A stretch of DNA of 64,000 nt from Shinisaurus crocodilurus. Lineage: Eukaryota > Chordata > Lepidosauria > Squamata > Shinisauridae. Position 1 is the first letter of the stretch, and each line of letters begins with the position of its first letter. Positions 1 to 12,387 of this stretch are shown in pieces. The translations under genes were made by a program, and so were the position numbers. The stretch lies in assembly GCA_021292165.1 (NCBI GenBank), contig CM037880.1, positions 184,277,470-184,341,469 on the forward strand, read 5' to 3'. The notes beneath the pieces were generated by a model. That model was not told where the DNA came from, ran no database searches, and was given only the letters and a program-made list of their open reading frames with translations.

Positions 1-801
1 TTAAATAGTTCTTTTTCAATTTAGGCTGGCAAATTTTCTGTAGTTAGCTGTGTACACAATGCTATGTCCAAGCAAAAGTCAGTTATCTTTATGCTTAGAT
101 AACAGAGTAGGGCTATTCACAGATATGGACATCAGTGGACCCAAATCCGTAACAGCTGAGACTCTTCATTTGCATACGGTCTTCAGTACCCTGGAAGAAT
201 GAACTAGTCTGTAAAGCCAAAACTAGGAAGTTGAGGGAAAAGCAGTCAGTCTAGTTGAGAAAGCTATGCTGGTGGTTTTGAACAAAACAGAGCACAGGCT
301 ATCGTGTTGTTGTTTTTCCCCTTAGGAAACTTTTGATTCTTAAAAAAAAAGAAGAAGAAAAAGGAAATACTTAGCCCTCAGCCTTTTCAGCCCTTTGCTT
401 ATTAGCTCAAGTTGACCTTCACATGCTTGACCTGATCAATTTATGATGAAATTCACCTCTTTGCATGCAGGTTGCTGAAAGTATTACCGTACCCACCTCT
501 TTGCAGGCAGGCTGCTGAAAGTGTTACCCACCACTACTTCTCAGTTGTAGAAGTAGTGGAATAAAAGTCTAGCTTTGAGTTTTAGGCTGCAGCAAACATG
601 GAGGGTGAATTGATCAAAACATTCTAGACATCTGCTCATCAAAACACAGCTTTACAGACCTACAGCATTTTCATGTCTCCAAAACTATTCTACACTTTAG
701 TGTGAGTTTAGAGATCTTCCTTGGTAATTATGTGATGTTTCAGAAGTCTCTGGTACATATTAGGGTAGTAGGCACCTCTGTTTGTGAGAAATAGATGAGA
801 T
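1..801. other. Unassigned noncoding DNA
   Basis: No gene or recognisable element was seen. The sequence is AT-rich with scattered homopolymer runs, for example an A-rich run near 341-361. The only structure noted is the short tandem duplication at 454-530, listed separately. Confidence 0.5.
454..530. repeat. 40-bp tandem duplication
   Basis: Two adjacent copies start with CACCTCTTTGCA at 454 and 494, a period of 40 bp. They share GCTGAAAGT and TTACC and differ at a few bases. This is seen directly. It looks like a local slippage or segmental duplication with no evident function. Confidence 0.7.
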
Positions 802-803
802 TA

Positions 804-1052
804 CAGTAATACCTTGGATTGCAAGTAACTTCGTTTGAGAGCATTTTGCAAGACAAGCAAATTTTTAAATATTTATTTAATTTTTTTTGACTTGATATAC
901 AAGCAACGTCTTGCAATACAAGTACTGTAGTATGGCTTAAATTAAAAATCTCTGTACAAATTTTTTGGGGGGATTTCGTTTTGATATAAGAGTGTTTTGG
1001 ATTACAAACACGTTTCTGGAACGAATTATGCTCTCAATCCAAGGCATGACTG
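804..1052. mobile_element. 249-bp TA-flanked MITE, copy 1
   Basis: Nonautonomous DNA transposon. It begins CAGTAATACCTTGGATTG and ends CAATCCAAGGCATGACTG, imperfect terminal inverted repeats of about 18 bp, and it is flanked on both sides by TA, the target duplication of the Tc1/mariner superfamily. The CAGT...ACTG ends suggest a pogo/Tigger-like source (inference). It has no coding capacity. A second copy of exactly the same length lies at 32,417-32,665 and differs at only about seven positions by eye. Confidence 0.85.
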
Positions 1053-1054
1053 TA

Positions 1055-3545
1055 GTTCTGTTGTGAAATCTTCCCCCACCCTGATAATTTTGAGAAATTT
1101 AAGGTACTGATTGAACGGACATTAATTTATACATAATGAAGAACATACCTTGGGAGTCTTAAATGTATTCAAATAGTTGTCCTCACTCCTTTAAAATGTA
1201 AGATGCTGTAATCATGGTTTACTTATATAAATAAATAAATAAATAAATAAGCACTAAAAACATTTGAGAGTTTGGAGGAAATTTCCCCTATTAGTTAAGT
1301 GCATTATTTTGATGCAGGTTTTACTTGTATTATTGGAGGGAATATAAAGAGCACTCTTAAGAACCATAGTGTTTAAAGCTACCATGAACATCAGAATATT
1401 TGTACTAAAGCTGTATAATTTCAGGTAGTATCAAGATGTCACTCGATTAGATTCTATAAGTAAAAGCTCTTGCTTTTTTCAGCTTTTGGGGGAAGCAAGA
1501 AGGGGTGTCAGCCAGGGTGAAGAGAAGGGAGAGTAGCCCACTGACCCAGAACTATGGTACTCAGTGGTATTAGTAATGTAGTTACTAAAACAAAGGCATT
1601 TCTCTCCATTGATGAACTTTGCATAGGTTAAACTAAAGTCTTTGGAAAGTTTAAATATAGTATTAGAAAACTAAATCTGTAGAGAAGTTGTGCAATATCC
1701 ATCAAGAAGCATCATATTAGTGTAACAATTTACAAACACATACTAACTATGCAGAAGGAATGGACTAGCTAGCAACAGCCCATAACCCATGTATTCCGAG
1801 AAATCCTATTAAGGGCCAAACTAAGTGTGACAGGTTAGCCACATATTTGTTATTCACGTGTCTGCCCTGTTCACATATAACATGCAGTGGGGCCCTACTT
1901 TTTTCTCTTTCCACATGCTCCTTTCTAGGTAGCTCACCACCTCCCCTGCTTTACCTCATGTACTGTGTTTCTTTAAAAAGTTTTTGTTGAATAGGGCAGT
2001 ATTGTTGTTGACTTTATTGTGTTTAGAAGGCCAGGAAAGAATAGAGATCTCTGCGAAATGCATACCGTTGCAACATTTCTAAGGAGGCCTTTTTGTAGCA
2101 TTTGAGCCTGTCCCCATAATCCTGCAGTGTAAATTTATTTTTCCCCTGTTATGCAGTCCTCTCATGAGGTTTCATAGCATGACATCTAGTTCTCTGAGAA
2201 CAGAATACAGATAGAGCAAGTGAGGTGTGCTGTTCAGGGAGCCAGGGAGCCATGCCCTCTACCAGTATACTTAATTTCATTCCCGCTCACCCCTAGTTTT
2301 CTGTTGTCCCCCGTCCCCCCCCGCTCCATCAGTCAACTTTCCATGCCCACTGAGCATTCACAGTCCTCATTAAGCTGTTTAGGGGTCCTCTGCCCTCTTT
2401 TTTGTTTTACTTCTACAAACCTTGGGGTTCCTCGGAGCCTCTTGTACATGGATGGTGCAATTCTGGCTACATCTGGAATCATACTTGGAGGATGAGTTTG
2501 CTATTAGTATATATGATGTCTTTATTAGAGGTTTGCCAACTTCACTTGCTATCAAAAGCAATGACATAATATTGACAACAGGTTTGCGTGTGTTTGTTAA
2601 TTCAGGGAGATATACACTGAAGCCGTAGAGAGGGGGATCACACATTCTTTAACTTCAAAAGTGGGGAAGAAAAAAATAGTCAATTCGATAGTGTAGCAGC
2701 AATACTGAAAGAATTATTCCCCCTTTTGTTTGTTGAAAGGGACTTGATGAGTTCTATGTTTGAGTGGTAAAGTGAGGCATGGTTGACCTTTTAAATTTCA
2801 ATAAAAATAAATAATAAATATACAGAATGGTATAGGCATGGATGACGAATTGCGATATCACAGGCCCTGGCCAGTTAGTTCTAGAATTCAAAACCACAAC
2901 CACAAAATCTGTTTTAATATTCCAAGTCAATGGGAGAGCATGCAGTTTTTATGGCTGCTGTCTCATTTCTTCATTAGTCTCTTCACTCACCCTCCTTCTC
3001 TGGCTGCTGTATGACTCCAGTTTTCCCGACAAGTAGATGGGCAAGGCTGGTGGGCAAAGGGCCTGGTGGAGGAAAGGAGAGATGGCCAGTTGGTTGTGTA
3101 CTTTCTGGCTACCTCAGAATATTTAAAGATACCAGCAGGATCTCTGGGTTGAAATCTGGTTAGTGCCCATGATGCTCATGTAACCAGTCCAGAGGGCATT
3201 CATGAGCACAGTGGAGATGCTAGCTGAGGAAAATGATTTTTTTCCAGTCATAAAATAGTGTGACTTTTAGTGATGGGTAAATGCCACAAAAGTGCTTCAT
3301 TGTAGGAAAGCATCTGGACTCCTCACAACATCTGCATTGTTAATAGCTGCACTGCTTTGATGAAAGATGTTGTATGCTTCACAATAGCAGCACTAAAATT
3401 GTTTGTGGAAAAGTCCTCATGTAAGATGTGAAAGCTTCTAATGTATTAAAACCGCAACCCCTGCCCACTGAATTCATGAAGCAATTTGTATAATTAGTTG
3501 CCTAAAGTGACAAAGCAATGCTGCTTTATGAGAACAATTAACTTA
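1055..3545. other. Unassigned noncoding DNA
   Basis: No recognisable gene or complete element. There is a short AAAT microsatellite at about 1,228-1,251 and a C-rich patch near 2,310-2,330. Open frames here are short, lack recognisable domains and overlap each other on both strands, so I do not treat them as genes. Confidence 0.5.
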
Positions 3546-3547
3546 CA

Positions 3548-3640
3548 ACTAAGACTGCAATCCTAAGAACACTTACTTGGAAATAGGTTCCAGTTCAGTC
3601 AGTGAGACTTACTTCTATGTAATGCATTGAGGTTTAGTGT
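3548..3640. repeat. Dispersed palindromic repeat fragment
   Basis: The stretch reads roughly GCAATCCTAAGAACACTTACTTGG and later GTGAGACTTACTTCT. Related segments occur at 38,455-38,525 and 49,750-49,815, sharing the phrases ACTTACTT and a CCATTGAATTCAGTGGG-type palindromic core. It is probably an old, abundant interspersed repeat of squamates (inference). The boundaries are approximate. Confidence 0.45.
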
Positions 3641-5020
3641 GATATACATGTTTTGCAATCACAAGAACAAATAATAATATTGGACTGCTGGAATAATTTG
3701 AGATTTAATGGCAAGTATAAATTATGTTTATTTCCTTTTACACAGTTATTTAAATGTTTAAGGACACTTGACAGCAGCAGTTAGCTGCATGAAAACTATT
3801 TCGCTTTTTTTCTTTATTGACAAGCAATTGATTCATAACACTACTAATGTTATGACTGTCAGCTCAATTTGAGTAGATAACTTTACCTCTCATTCTTAAA
3901 CAACAAGAAATTTGGATGACCTAATTCCTGTTTAAGAAGGTGAAAGGTTAGCTCAAAAGCATCATCTGCCTAACTGCTTAGCTTTAAACTGATCAATTTA
4001 ATGAAAATCTGTTTTACAGATGTTGTTTTAATGTCTTTGGCAGGAGTTGGGTAGCTTTAATATTAGATGTAAGCTAGTAAACATTGCTTTTTTATTTGAG
4101 CAGAGCAACACCTTTTCTTTTATGTTGTATTGTAGAAAACATGTGTGCTATGGTATTTTGGCAGAAGACCCAAGGCAGAAAGTGTTGATGATCTTTCCAT
4201 ATGGATTCAAAATCACAATATTTTAATGTCTATTGCTATAGATGTCTGAGGAAACAAACAAAGCTGTATTCATTGCTAAGCATAATGTTTTACTTTGAAC
4301 GAAATAATTGCACTTAGAATTGTTCTTGAAAAGTACTTGCTTCCTATTTGCATAAGACGGAAGTACCAGCATTCAAAAACCATAATCAAGACTGAACCAA
4401 ATGACTATTTCTTATTTATGTGAAAGTATACACTTTGTGTACACAGAGTTGACCATACTAACCCTTGTAAGCCACATGCAGTCCCTAGGAGTTCAAATGC
4501 ATGCAGCTGCTTGCTTGCTTGCCCAAGCAAGTGAACAGAAGTTTTCAAAGACAGTTTCTGTATTGTAGATTGACTGGCTTCCATGTGACATGAGGTACTG
4601 TCCACCTGCACAGAAGCAGGAAGAAAAGTTACAACAGGCAGGTCACATCCTTTCTATGGACAGTTGGGTAATTCAGATTTCAACATAACATGCCCTATTA
4701 TTTTTTTTAAAAAATATTTTGCTTATTAGTAGTTTTTGAGTAGTATTATTTCTTTCTTTCTTTCTTGTTATTTATTTATTTATTTATTGGAGAATTTGTG
4801 GAAATCAAAGGGAAAAGAAAACTTTGATTTCAACTTCTTCTGGGAGTATGAATTGTAAGTGAAGACATTTTCTCATCTTTAGCAGGGGCAATTAAGTACA
4901 TGGATGCCATAGTGCCAGTACAGAATTGTATAGGTGTTTTGACTTGTGAGTATACAGTAATTTTGGAGAGGATGTGGTACAGCTCTTTGGCTCAGAAAAT
5001 TTGAGTCCTATGAAAATATA
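3641..5020. other. Unassigned noncoding DNA with simple repeats
   Basis: AT-rich sequence with a TTTC/TTTA microsatellite at about 4,749-4,790. No coding frame with recognisable content was found. Confidence 0.5.
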
Positions 5021-5029
5021 TTGGTAACC

Positions 5030-6340
5030 CTATTTATTTATTATTATTTTTCATAAATCATTTTTCTGTCCACCAGGGCCCCTCAAAGTGATGTTTGATT
5101 TAAAACAATACAATAATACAATAAAATCAAAGAATAAACATGCTTTGAAACAAGCCAAAACAGTATTAAAATCTATAAAAGGCCCAGCACAGTAGGAGTT
5201 TTTACTGCCTCCTTAAAACTCAGGAGGGAAGGAGTCAACCTGACTTCTCTTGGGAGGGAGTTCCATATATGTTACCATCTCTCTTGGTGGTGGGCCATAA
5301 AACAGGGCCTCTGATGATCACAGATTATAGGCAGACTTACATGACAGTAGATGGTCTTCAGATATCCTGGACCCAAGTTGTTTAGGGCTTTATAGATCAA
5401 AACCAGCACCTTGAATTGGACTCAGAAACAAATTGGGTAGCCAGTATAGCTGGTTCAAGACTAGTGATTTATGGGCTACAAAGTACATGCCACCAGACAA
5501 TAGTCTGCTGCTATGTTACGTGCTAATTGTAGTTTCAGAACACTTTTCAAGGGGAGCCCCACAAAGAGCATGTTACAGTAGTCTAAATGAGAGGTAATTA
5601 ATGCATGGATCACTGTGGTCAGATCCACCTTTCCCAGGATGAGGATACAGCTGGTGTGCCAGCCAAAACTTGGCCAAGGCTCTCCTGGGCACAGCAGCCA
5701 CCTAATCTTCCAGGAGTAATGTGAGATCTAAGAGTACCTGCAAGATGTGAAGTTAACCCTTCAGAGGAACTGCAACCCCATCTGGAACTGGCTGTATCCC
5801 CAATCCTTTGTTGGCCTGTGTACAGACAAATAGAGCCCTCATGTTGTCTGGACCGAGCCTCAGTTTGTTCACCCACATCCAGTTGTTCACTGTGTCTGGA
5901 CAACAGTTCAGGATTTCCACAGCCTCCTTGGCATTAGTTGAAAAAAAGAAATAGAGCTGGGTGTCATCAGCATAATCATGAGACCCAACCCCCAAACATC
6001 AGAGGAACTTCCCCAGTGGCTTCCTAAAGGTGTTTAAAAGCAAAGGGGGCAATATAGAGTGTAAGGAACCCCATAAGCCAATGGCCATGAGGCTGAAGAA
6101 TAGTAGCCCAGCACCACCTTCTGGGCATGCTTAGCCAAATAGGACCAGCATCACTGGAAAACGGTGCCCCCAAGTTCCATAGCAGCTAAACACCCCAGAA
6201 GGATACCAGGACCAATGGTACCAAGTGCTGCTGAGAGGTCCAGCAGAGCCTACAGAGATGCAATCCTCTTGTCCAGTTCTCAGCATGGCTCATCCATTAA
6301 GGCTGTTTCTGTCCCATAGTCATGCCTTAGACTATGCTGT
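5030..6340 (-). mobile_element. L2/CR1-type LINE fragment
   Basis: 5'-truncated non-LTR retrotransposon on the minus strand. The translated relic at 5,753-5,995 contains YADDTQLY, the catalytic box of the reverse transcriptase, then WMWVNKLRL and LGIQPVPDGVAVPLKG. These match in order the region after the YADD box in vertebrate L2/CR1-like elements. The sequence continues to a 3' untranslated region ending near 5,030 in an AT-rich tail. Stops and frameshifts show it is dead. The assignment to the L2/CR1 group is from motif order; the exact family is not known. Confidence 0.75.
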
Positions 6341-6376
6341 AGACTATGTAATTTGTGCAACAAAAATAGTTGAGGT

Positions 6377-6452
6377 GGCTTCAGATGTGTACTGATCATA
6401 TCTGAAGCCATCTCTGTGTATAGTACTCAGTACTACCCATACAGAGAGGTAT
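6377..6452. repeat. Two adjacent hairpins
   Basis: TGGCTTCAGATGTG pairs with CATATCTGAAGCCA around a short loop. It is directly followed by TCTCTGTGTATAGTACT pairing with a region ending CCATACAGAGA. The stems are 12-16 bp with a few mismatches. The pair may be the core of an old foldback transposon. No coding or terminator context supports another role. Confidence 0.55.
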
Positions 6453-6454
6453 GT

Positions 6455-9400
6455 ATGAATCTGGGTATTTGGGGTAATGAACCAAAATGCAGCATTCCAT
6501 TGAAGGTGGGCCTCAGATTTGCTTTTGTGTACATGGTATCGAACACTACTTATACAGAAAATGCTGGGTCAGGGTGTGAGAAGTACATGCCCTACGATGC
6601 CCTTAAACTAAGCAGTTTTAGATTTGAGATCTAACTGTCTGTGCACTATGTGTTGCAGATACACATTCTCCATTTTAGTGAGACTTGTGCAGAGCTCTGA
6701 TGAAATCCACATTGCAATGAATGGAAGTTGCAGTACAACAGCGCTTGGCAGATTGCATCTTTTTGTAACCAAACCCCTTTTCACTAGCATTAATTGGGTA
6801 CATTTTCTCTATCTGTTGAGACTCTGGTTTTATGTCTTTGGTTCATTCCTTTACTTAAATGAACAATGACATTCTGAATTCTCCTGAAACAAGATCCCCG
6901 TGGGTGATACTGACCCTCTAATTTGTTTATTTAAAAGAAAAGTTTACTGTAATCCTTTATTTTGTCAACAAATGACTGCTACCAGCCTTTAAAAGAGCCC
7001 AGTGAAACTAGATTAAAGCAAATGTATAACATCACATATTGAAGGTCTTGAGGAACAAATGGAGCATTGACTATATTTTATAGGATGGATTTATAGTCTG
7101 TCCTTGGGTCAGTTAGGGCCAAGAATTTTCACGGTCAGCTGGTTGGGCCTGCTGGCTAGCATCCGCAGCAGGAAATGTAAATACCATATAGCACCTGCTC
7201 TTCAGCTGGGCGGCTGGCAGTTTTTTGCTTTTGGAAGGGAGGTATCTACCACCTCAAGTCTGGTTCAAAGTAGAAAGCTTAATTATGCTAGCCTTGCTGT
7301 GCATCTGTCATCAGTGAAGCAGAATAGTCTGTCTGGATTCTCTAATGCTGTTTGCATATTTGGATTTTAAATCAGCCAGAGATATTGAATGCATTGCTTG
7401 TGCCTCCTTGCTTACGAACGAGACAACTGGGATTTAGGTAACATGAAGAGTGCTATTTCCCCAATGAGCATTGGCTGTGCTTTCCTCATTATTCTTGTTA
7501 TGGATGAAAGCACCAGTGTTAAGAACTAAAATTTTGGGTTTCAGAGAGTAGGTATGAAATAACAAAAGGAGGGAAATACATCCATAGCACAAGCTCAATT
7601 TGTTTGCTGTATTTTGTTTAGCATACAATGATGATACCTTGATAAATGTAGAATTAACACAGCCCCATTATTTCCATTTCAATAGTCTTGCACTAAGTTT
7701 GCAATTTAAAATCAAATATCCCAGATATGCGCTGTTCCAATTATTGTACTGTCATTGTTCCAGTATGATAGTAAAAGAGGTTGGGAGATTGTACAGTGCT
7801 TATTTGCATAAAAATCATTGTGCCAAAGGAAATTGGAATGTTTCAGTACATTCAAGAGTCAAAACATGTTTTTCTTATATTTTCTTCTTACTGTAGTTAT
7901 TTGTTTAGATGAAGAACGCTGTTTGCAGAGATAAATAGAAATTACTATTTTCTTTTTCTTAAACATAGCTGTCACTGCGTAAAATATTTCACTTTTCAAT
8001 ATTTCTTTAAGATTTGTGGTCATTTCAGGGTTGAACTTTCTGAAATTTAATTCCTGTGGCTGTTTGTGTGTGTGTCAAGTAATTTGAATTATGCTATTCT
8101 ATTCCCACATATAACGATAAGGCAAATGTTGAGAAGCTATGTTAGTAGCAGCCTGTTAAAATATGCCGTAGGCATATTTTATGTCAGCTTAAATATATAT
8201 ATGTGTGTGTGTGTGTTTTCAATAAGAAGTGGTAAAGTAATAATTTAAAAAGAATAGTAACATACAAATAACCTGCTCTTTTATAATACAAGTTTATAAT
8301 ACAAGTTTTATGATACAAGTTTTTTTCAGTCAGACCTTTCTGTCATATTAGAAATACATACCATGCTATGACAATGGTCCTTAAAAACTATTTCCCGTGC
8401 CTTAGAGAGGATAGAAATGTACTTAAATAGAATCTTAAAGTAAATCTGCAGTCTTTGTATAAAAATGATCTGAAAAGTTAGGTAGATACTCAAGTAAACC
8501 TGTGTATCTGCACATAAAGATTTGTCTTTGATGTCACATTAAGGACTCCCTAAGGCATTATTTTAAAGCGCTCTCACACCCCTCCTTTTAGGTTCAGAAT
8601 TCATTTAAGTTCACCTTCTGCTCAGAACATGGAAATCTGTCCTACAGACTATGCTGTCTACACAGTCAATATCTCCCTGTGTCCACAGTTTTCCCTCTCT
8701 CTCTCGGAATTGCTTGCCATCTGGACTGTCTGCCAGTTTTGAGCAAGGGCTAGGCTGTTGCTCTATTTACCTGCCATCTCTTGCAGCTAAATAGAGCTAC
8801 AAGGCTTGTTGTATTTCCCAGGAAGGTGCCTTATCTGGGAAAGCTTGACCTATATGTTAGTAAGTTAGTAAGTGTGAGAGGACTATTGAGTAAAAGTTAT
8901 CATATTTTCTCTATATCAAATGATTAAGCTAGGTACATTAACATAATGTACAGGAATGCTGTACTGACTAGGTATGTAAATAGGTCAGGTGCATGCACAC
9001 TATTACATAAGTAGTGAAATTTGTGTGCTCTCAGATTTGTACATTTTCAGACTTGCATGTACACATAGCTATATAGTGCTAATTCTGTAAGAATCTCTGA
9101 TAAGGTATCTTAGACACAGGCTAGAACAAGAGGTGGCCAAATGATGGAAGCCACAATAAAGTTGCATGGGCTAAATGGAAATGTGGAGTTGGCCTGAAAT
9201 CTTGAAGTTCCTCATTACGTGTTCAGTTGGTAGGTTTTCTGTGTTATGGGGGAGCCCCTTTTTTGTAACCAGACATACAGCTTCTCAAGTTTGCTTGCTT
9301 TGTGTAAACGTCCACTGTATTATGCACAAAGTCAGTACTTTGCAGACACTGATTCTTTGCTGGATGAACAATTAACAAAACAATTATTAAGAGTATTATT

Positions 9401-10125
9401 CCAAACCATAGAATGCACAGGAAATACCTAAGTAGTCTTCTTTCTTAATATATCAGAACTGGAGGTTGTAACTTTTTTTCTCTTCTTAGGGTGTCTCTTG
9501 GGGCAGGCACATCATATAACGAAATAGTGTTTGTTTGACCTCCCCTTCCCCAATACAGGGGTACATTTACATTAAAAGTAAAGTTCAGGGAACTTCTCCT
9601 AGTGGAGAACCAAAAACAAGCATGCCATTGAAATGACCCTATTGGTCTCCAGAGAAATTGAGCAAACCCTGCTGTGCTACAGTCCTTAGAAATGTAGCAT
9701 CATCTAACATAGTCCCAGGGGAAAATGCAAGTACTTTCCTCTTTGTGGAGGCAAAGGTATAACAATAATCTTTAGCTGTTAGAGATAGATGGTTCTGAAA
9801 GAAACAGCAACTGATAGGCATACAAGTCAATCCTCAAGCTTCTGGTATTGTAACAACAACAAATAACAAAAGGAGAAAACATCTAAAAGTGTGTATTGTT
9901 TCTCCCTCTAATCAATTCTCTCTGATTTTATATTGGAGTATTAAACTATGTAGAATTTATGTTCTTTGACCCAGCACATTGCCTCAGTTGTTCATACTGA
10001 AAGCTTTGTTTGCTCTTCTTGAAATACAAGAGACTGCTATAAGATTAACAAGCCAGTTGCCCTCTTGGTCTTGAGCACTACCCATTGCTTTTCACAGGGC
10101 AAATAATTTCGCTCTATGGATGATG
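6455..10125. other. Unassigned noncoding DNA
   Basis: No exon or complete transposon was recognised. A TA/TG microsatellite lies at about 8,191-8,215. The triplication ATACAAGTTT at about 8,286-8,322 is a small tandem repeat. Reading frames up to about 98 codons occur but have no recognisable domains. Confidence 0.5.
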
Positions 10126-10130
10126 TACTC

Positions 10131-10215
10131 AGTGGGTGAGTTCACACAACATGACAACCCACCCTGAGAATAAGTTATGCAGTGTGGGTTGTTCATGGAA
10201 CAACCCACAGTGCGC
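10131..10215. mobile_element. Palindromic MITE fragment (ACAACATGACAACCCA family)
   Basis: Contains TTCACACAACATGACAACCC, then GTGGGTTGTTCATGGAACAACCCACAG, a near-perfect inverted repeat. It belongs to the same palindromic family as the larger copies at 22,887-23,170 and 46,268-46,610 and is probably a solitary arm of that element. There is no coding content. Confidence 0.6.
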
Positions 10216-12070
10216 TTGATGGTTGGGGTCACCATAGGTTGTTCTTCCCCTCCTCGCTCAGTCCTCCAGCTGATATCCCAGTGTCCTTCTTGGTAGAGCC
10301 CATCTTGTCTCCCCCTCTCTGCTCCGATCATGACCCCTTTTTTGTTTGTCGACAGGGTTTTTACCCAGAGCTTTAAAAAAGTGCAATCGGGGTTTTATTT
10401 TTTATTATTACTATTTTTGCCCCAGATGTGCATAAATGCCAATGTGGCCCCATTCACTCCATCTCATTCAGCCACCTTCTCAGGGTTTTTTGAGAGCTGT
10501 CATGGAACTACAGTAACTGCTCTGAAAAGGAGGTGATAAAACAGGGTGTATCTGCAGGATACTGAAGACTCACTCAGATTTAATAAAAATCATGCTGAAG
10601 AGGGGGGCTCGTTGTTGTTGACAGTGAATGTTAGTTGTCCCTTGGTAGAACTTTAGTAACTAGTCAGGTTTGATGCTATCTTTAGAATGTGGTAGAGGCA
10701 TTGTAAAAAAACTATAGATAAATCTTCCATTGCATTTAGTACTTACCAAGACTCAGTGGATATACTGTGTTTGGTGTGTGGACCCACACTTTGAGAATAG
10801 TGTAGGCAAACAGGAGTGGTTTTAGCGGAGAAAACAGGCCTTAGTAAAAGAGCTACTGTAAGTAAGCCAACAAGGTGTTTCATGTTTTTGAGAAGAAATT
10901 TTGGAATAAGAACTAGTGTATTTTCACATCTATTCCATGAAAATGAAATGCAAGTCATAGCATATACAAAAAATATTCATATTCATTGAATTGCTCATTT
11001 CATGATACATTGCTGGGTAATGGAGAAGTTACTCAGAGCTGAATTAGATCAGTGTGTTCAGTATTAGTGCCCATTCTCACAACATAGTTGAAGGGTATTC
11101 CTGATATTTCCCTCCCTATGGACAAATTGGTTTGGATTACAACTCCTATCAGCACTAGCCAGCATGGCCAATGGTTGTTGTAGTCCAAAACATCTAGAAG
11201 GCCCCTCCTAATGCTAGGAGGATTGGTGAAAAACAAGGCAAGAAAAGCCATTACCTTAACTTCTAAATATTATTGCTACACATGGTGAAAAGGGCTTCAT
11301 TTTTCCACATAAAATATTACACAAATATTCATCAGATACTATTTCGTATAGAACATCCTTGTTTCCAAATTTTCATCTGCTACTCTGCTGCCTATTCATT
11401 TTATTTTCTTGTGCCTCTATAAAGTTTCTTTTGTAGTTATGACTAATGTAACTTATTTTATGTCATCTGCAATCTTTGCCACCTCATTGGCCATTCCCTT
11501 TTCAGATCATTAATAAATACATTAAGCAAGACTTGTCTTACTATGGAACGTTTGGGCAGCCCACTCTGATTTTTTTGCTTGTTGTACATGGACCATTAAT
11601 TCCTAATTTGTTTTGTAACTCTTTTGTATCATGTCACTAGTTCAGTTTACATCCTACAAGTTCATGGTTTCCTAATACCCTCTTCTGATTTTTGATTTTT
11701 ATCAGATTTTTTATTTTTTTTAAAAAATATCTAAATAAACTGTCAGCTTCATTTCTGACCACTAGGTTAACATGAAAATATTTTTTGTTGACTAAAGATA
11801 CCTGCATTATGTATATATTTATTGATGACTAAAGATATCTGAAAAATGGTAGACTATGATGTGACATGAAAGGAATCTTGATGGTGGTCTGAAAAGTCTG
11901 TACATTTTTAATTTTTTTTAGTGATTCACCACTTGTTTGTTTATTTGGGTCAAGCATTTAAAATACACATAGATTTTTCATCAGGTATTATCACATTCAC
12001 ATGTAGCTTGAAGCCATGCTACAAACGTTTTGCAGATTATGTGCGTGTTACATCATTTTCTTCTCCCTTT
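10216..12070. other. Mostly unassigned noncoding DNA
   Basis: No exon was recognised. A T-rich stretch with short homopolymers lies at 11,690-11,760. The segment around 11,460-11,530 might be a very old LINE remnant, but I could not align it to a motif with confidence. Confidence 0.45.
11125..11215. mobile_element. hAT-like MITE fragment (ACAACTCC/GTAGTCC family)
   Basis: Inverted-repeat sequence with GGATTACAACTCCTATCAGC, CAGCATGGCCAATGG and TTGTAGTCCAAAACATCTAGAAGGC. The same palindromic family appears at 39,728-40,117, 47,595-47,715 and as a scrap at 55,390-55,430. Its terminal regions are missing here. Confidence 0.6.
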
Positions 12071-12387
12071 TCTTTTTTCCCCCCTTTTTTTTAAATTTTT
12101 CAAACAATACATAAAATAACTAAATAACAAACATACAACTTATATAGTCACCACGGGACCATGTAATACATTCTATCTCTATAATCTTTAATTATTCATT
12201 ATTCCAAAAATACAACATATCTCGATACGGCATACTCCCTTTCCCCTTATTTAACACAAAATCCAAAAATAACCCCAAATATCCTTAAAATTATTTTTCT
12301 TTAATTGTCCCCTTTTGCATTTGATATTACAAGTTAACATATCATTTAAAGCCATATCCCAGACTTCTTTATACCAGTCGGTAATAG

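Noticed and set aside
11460..11530. Possible old LINE remnant (TCATCTGCAATCTTTGCC...TTCAGATCATTAATAAATAC)
   Set aside because: On the minus strand a GCAGATGA word could be part of an ADD box, but the neighbouring sequence gives no further motif, so it was not called.
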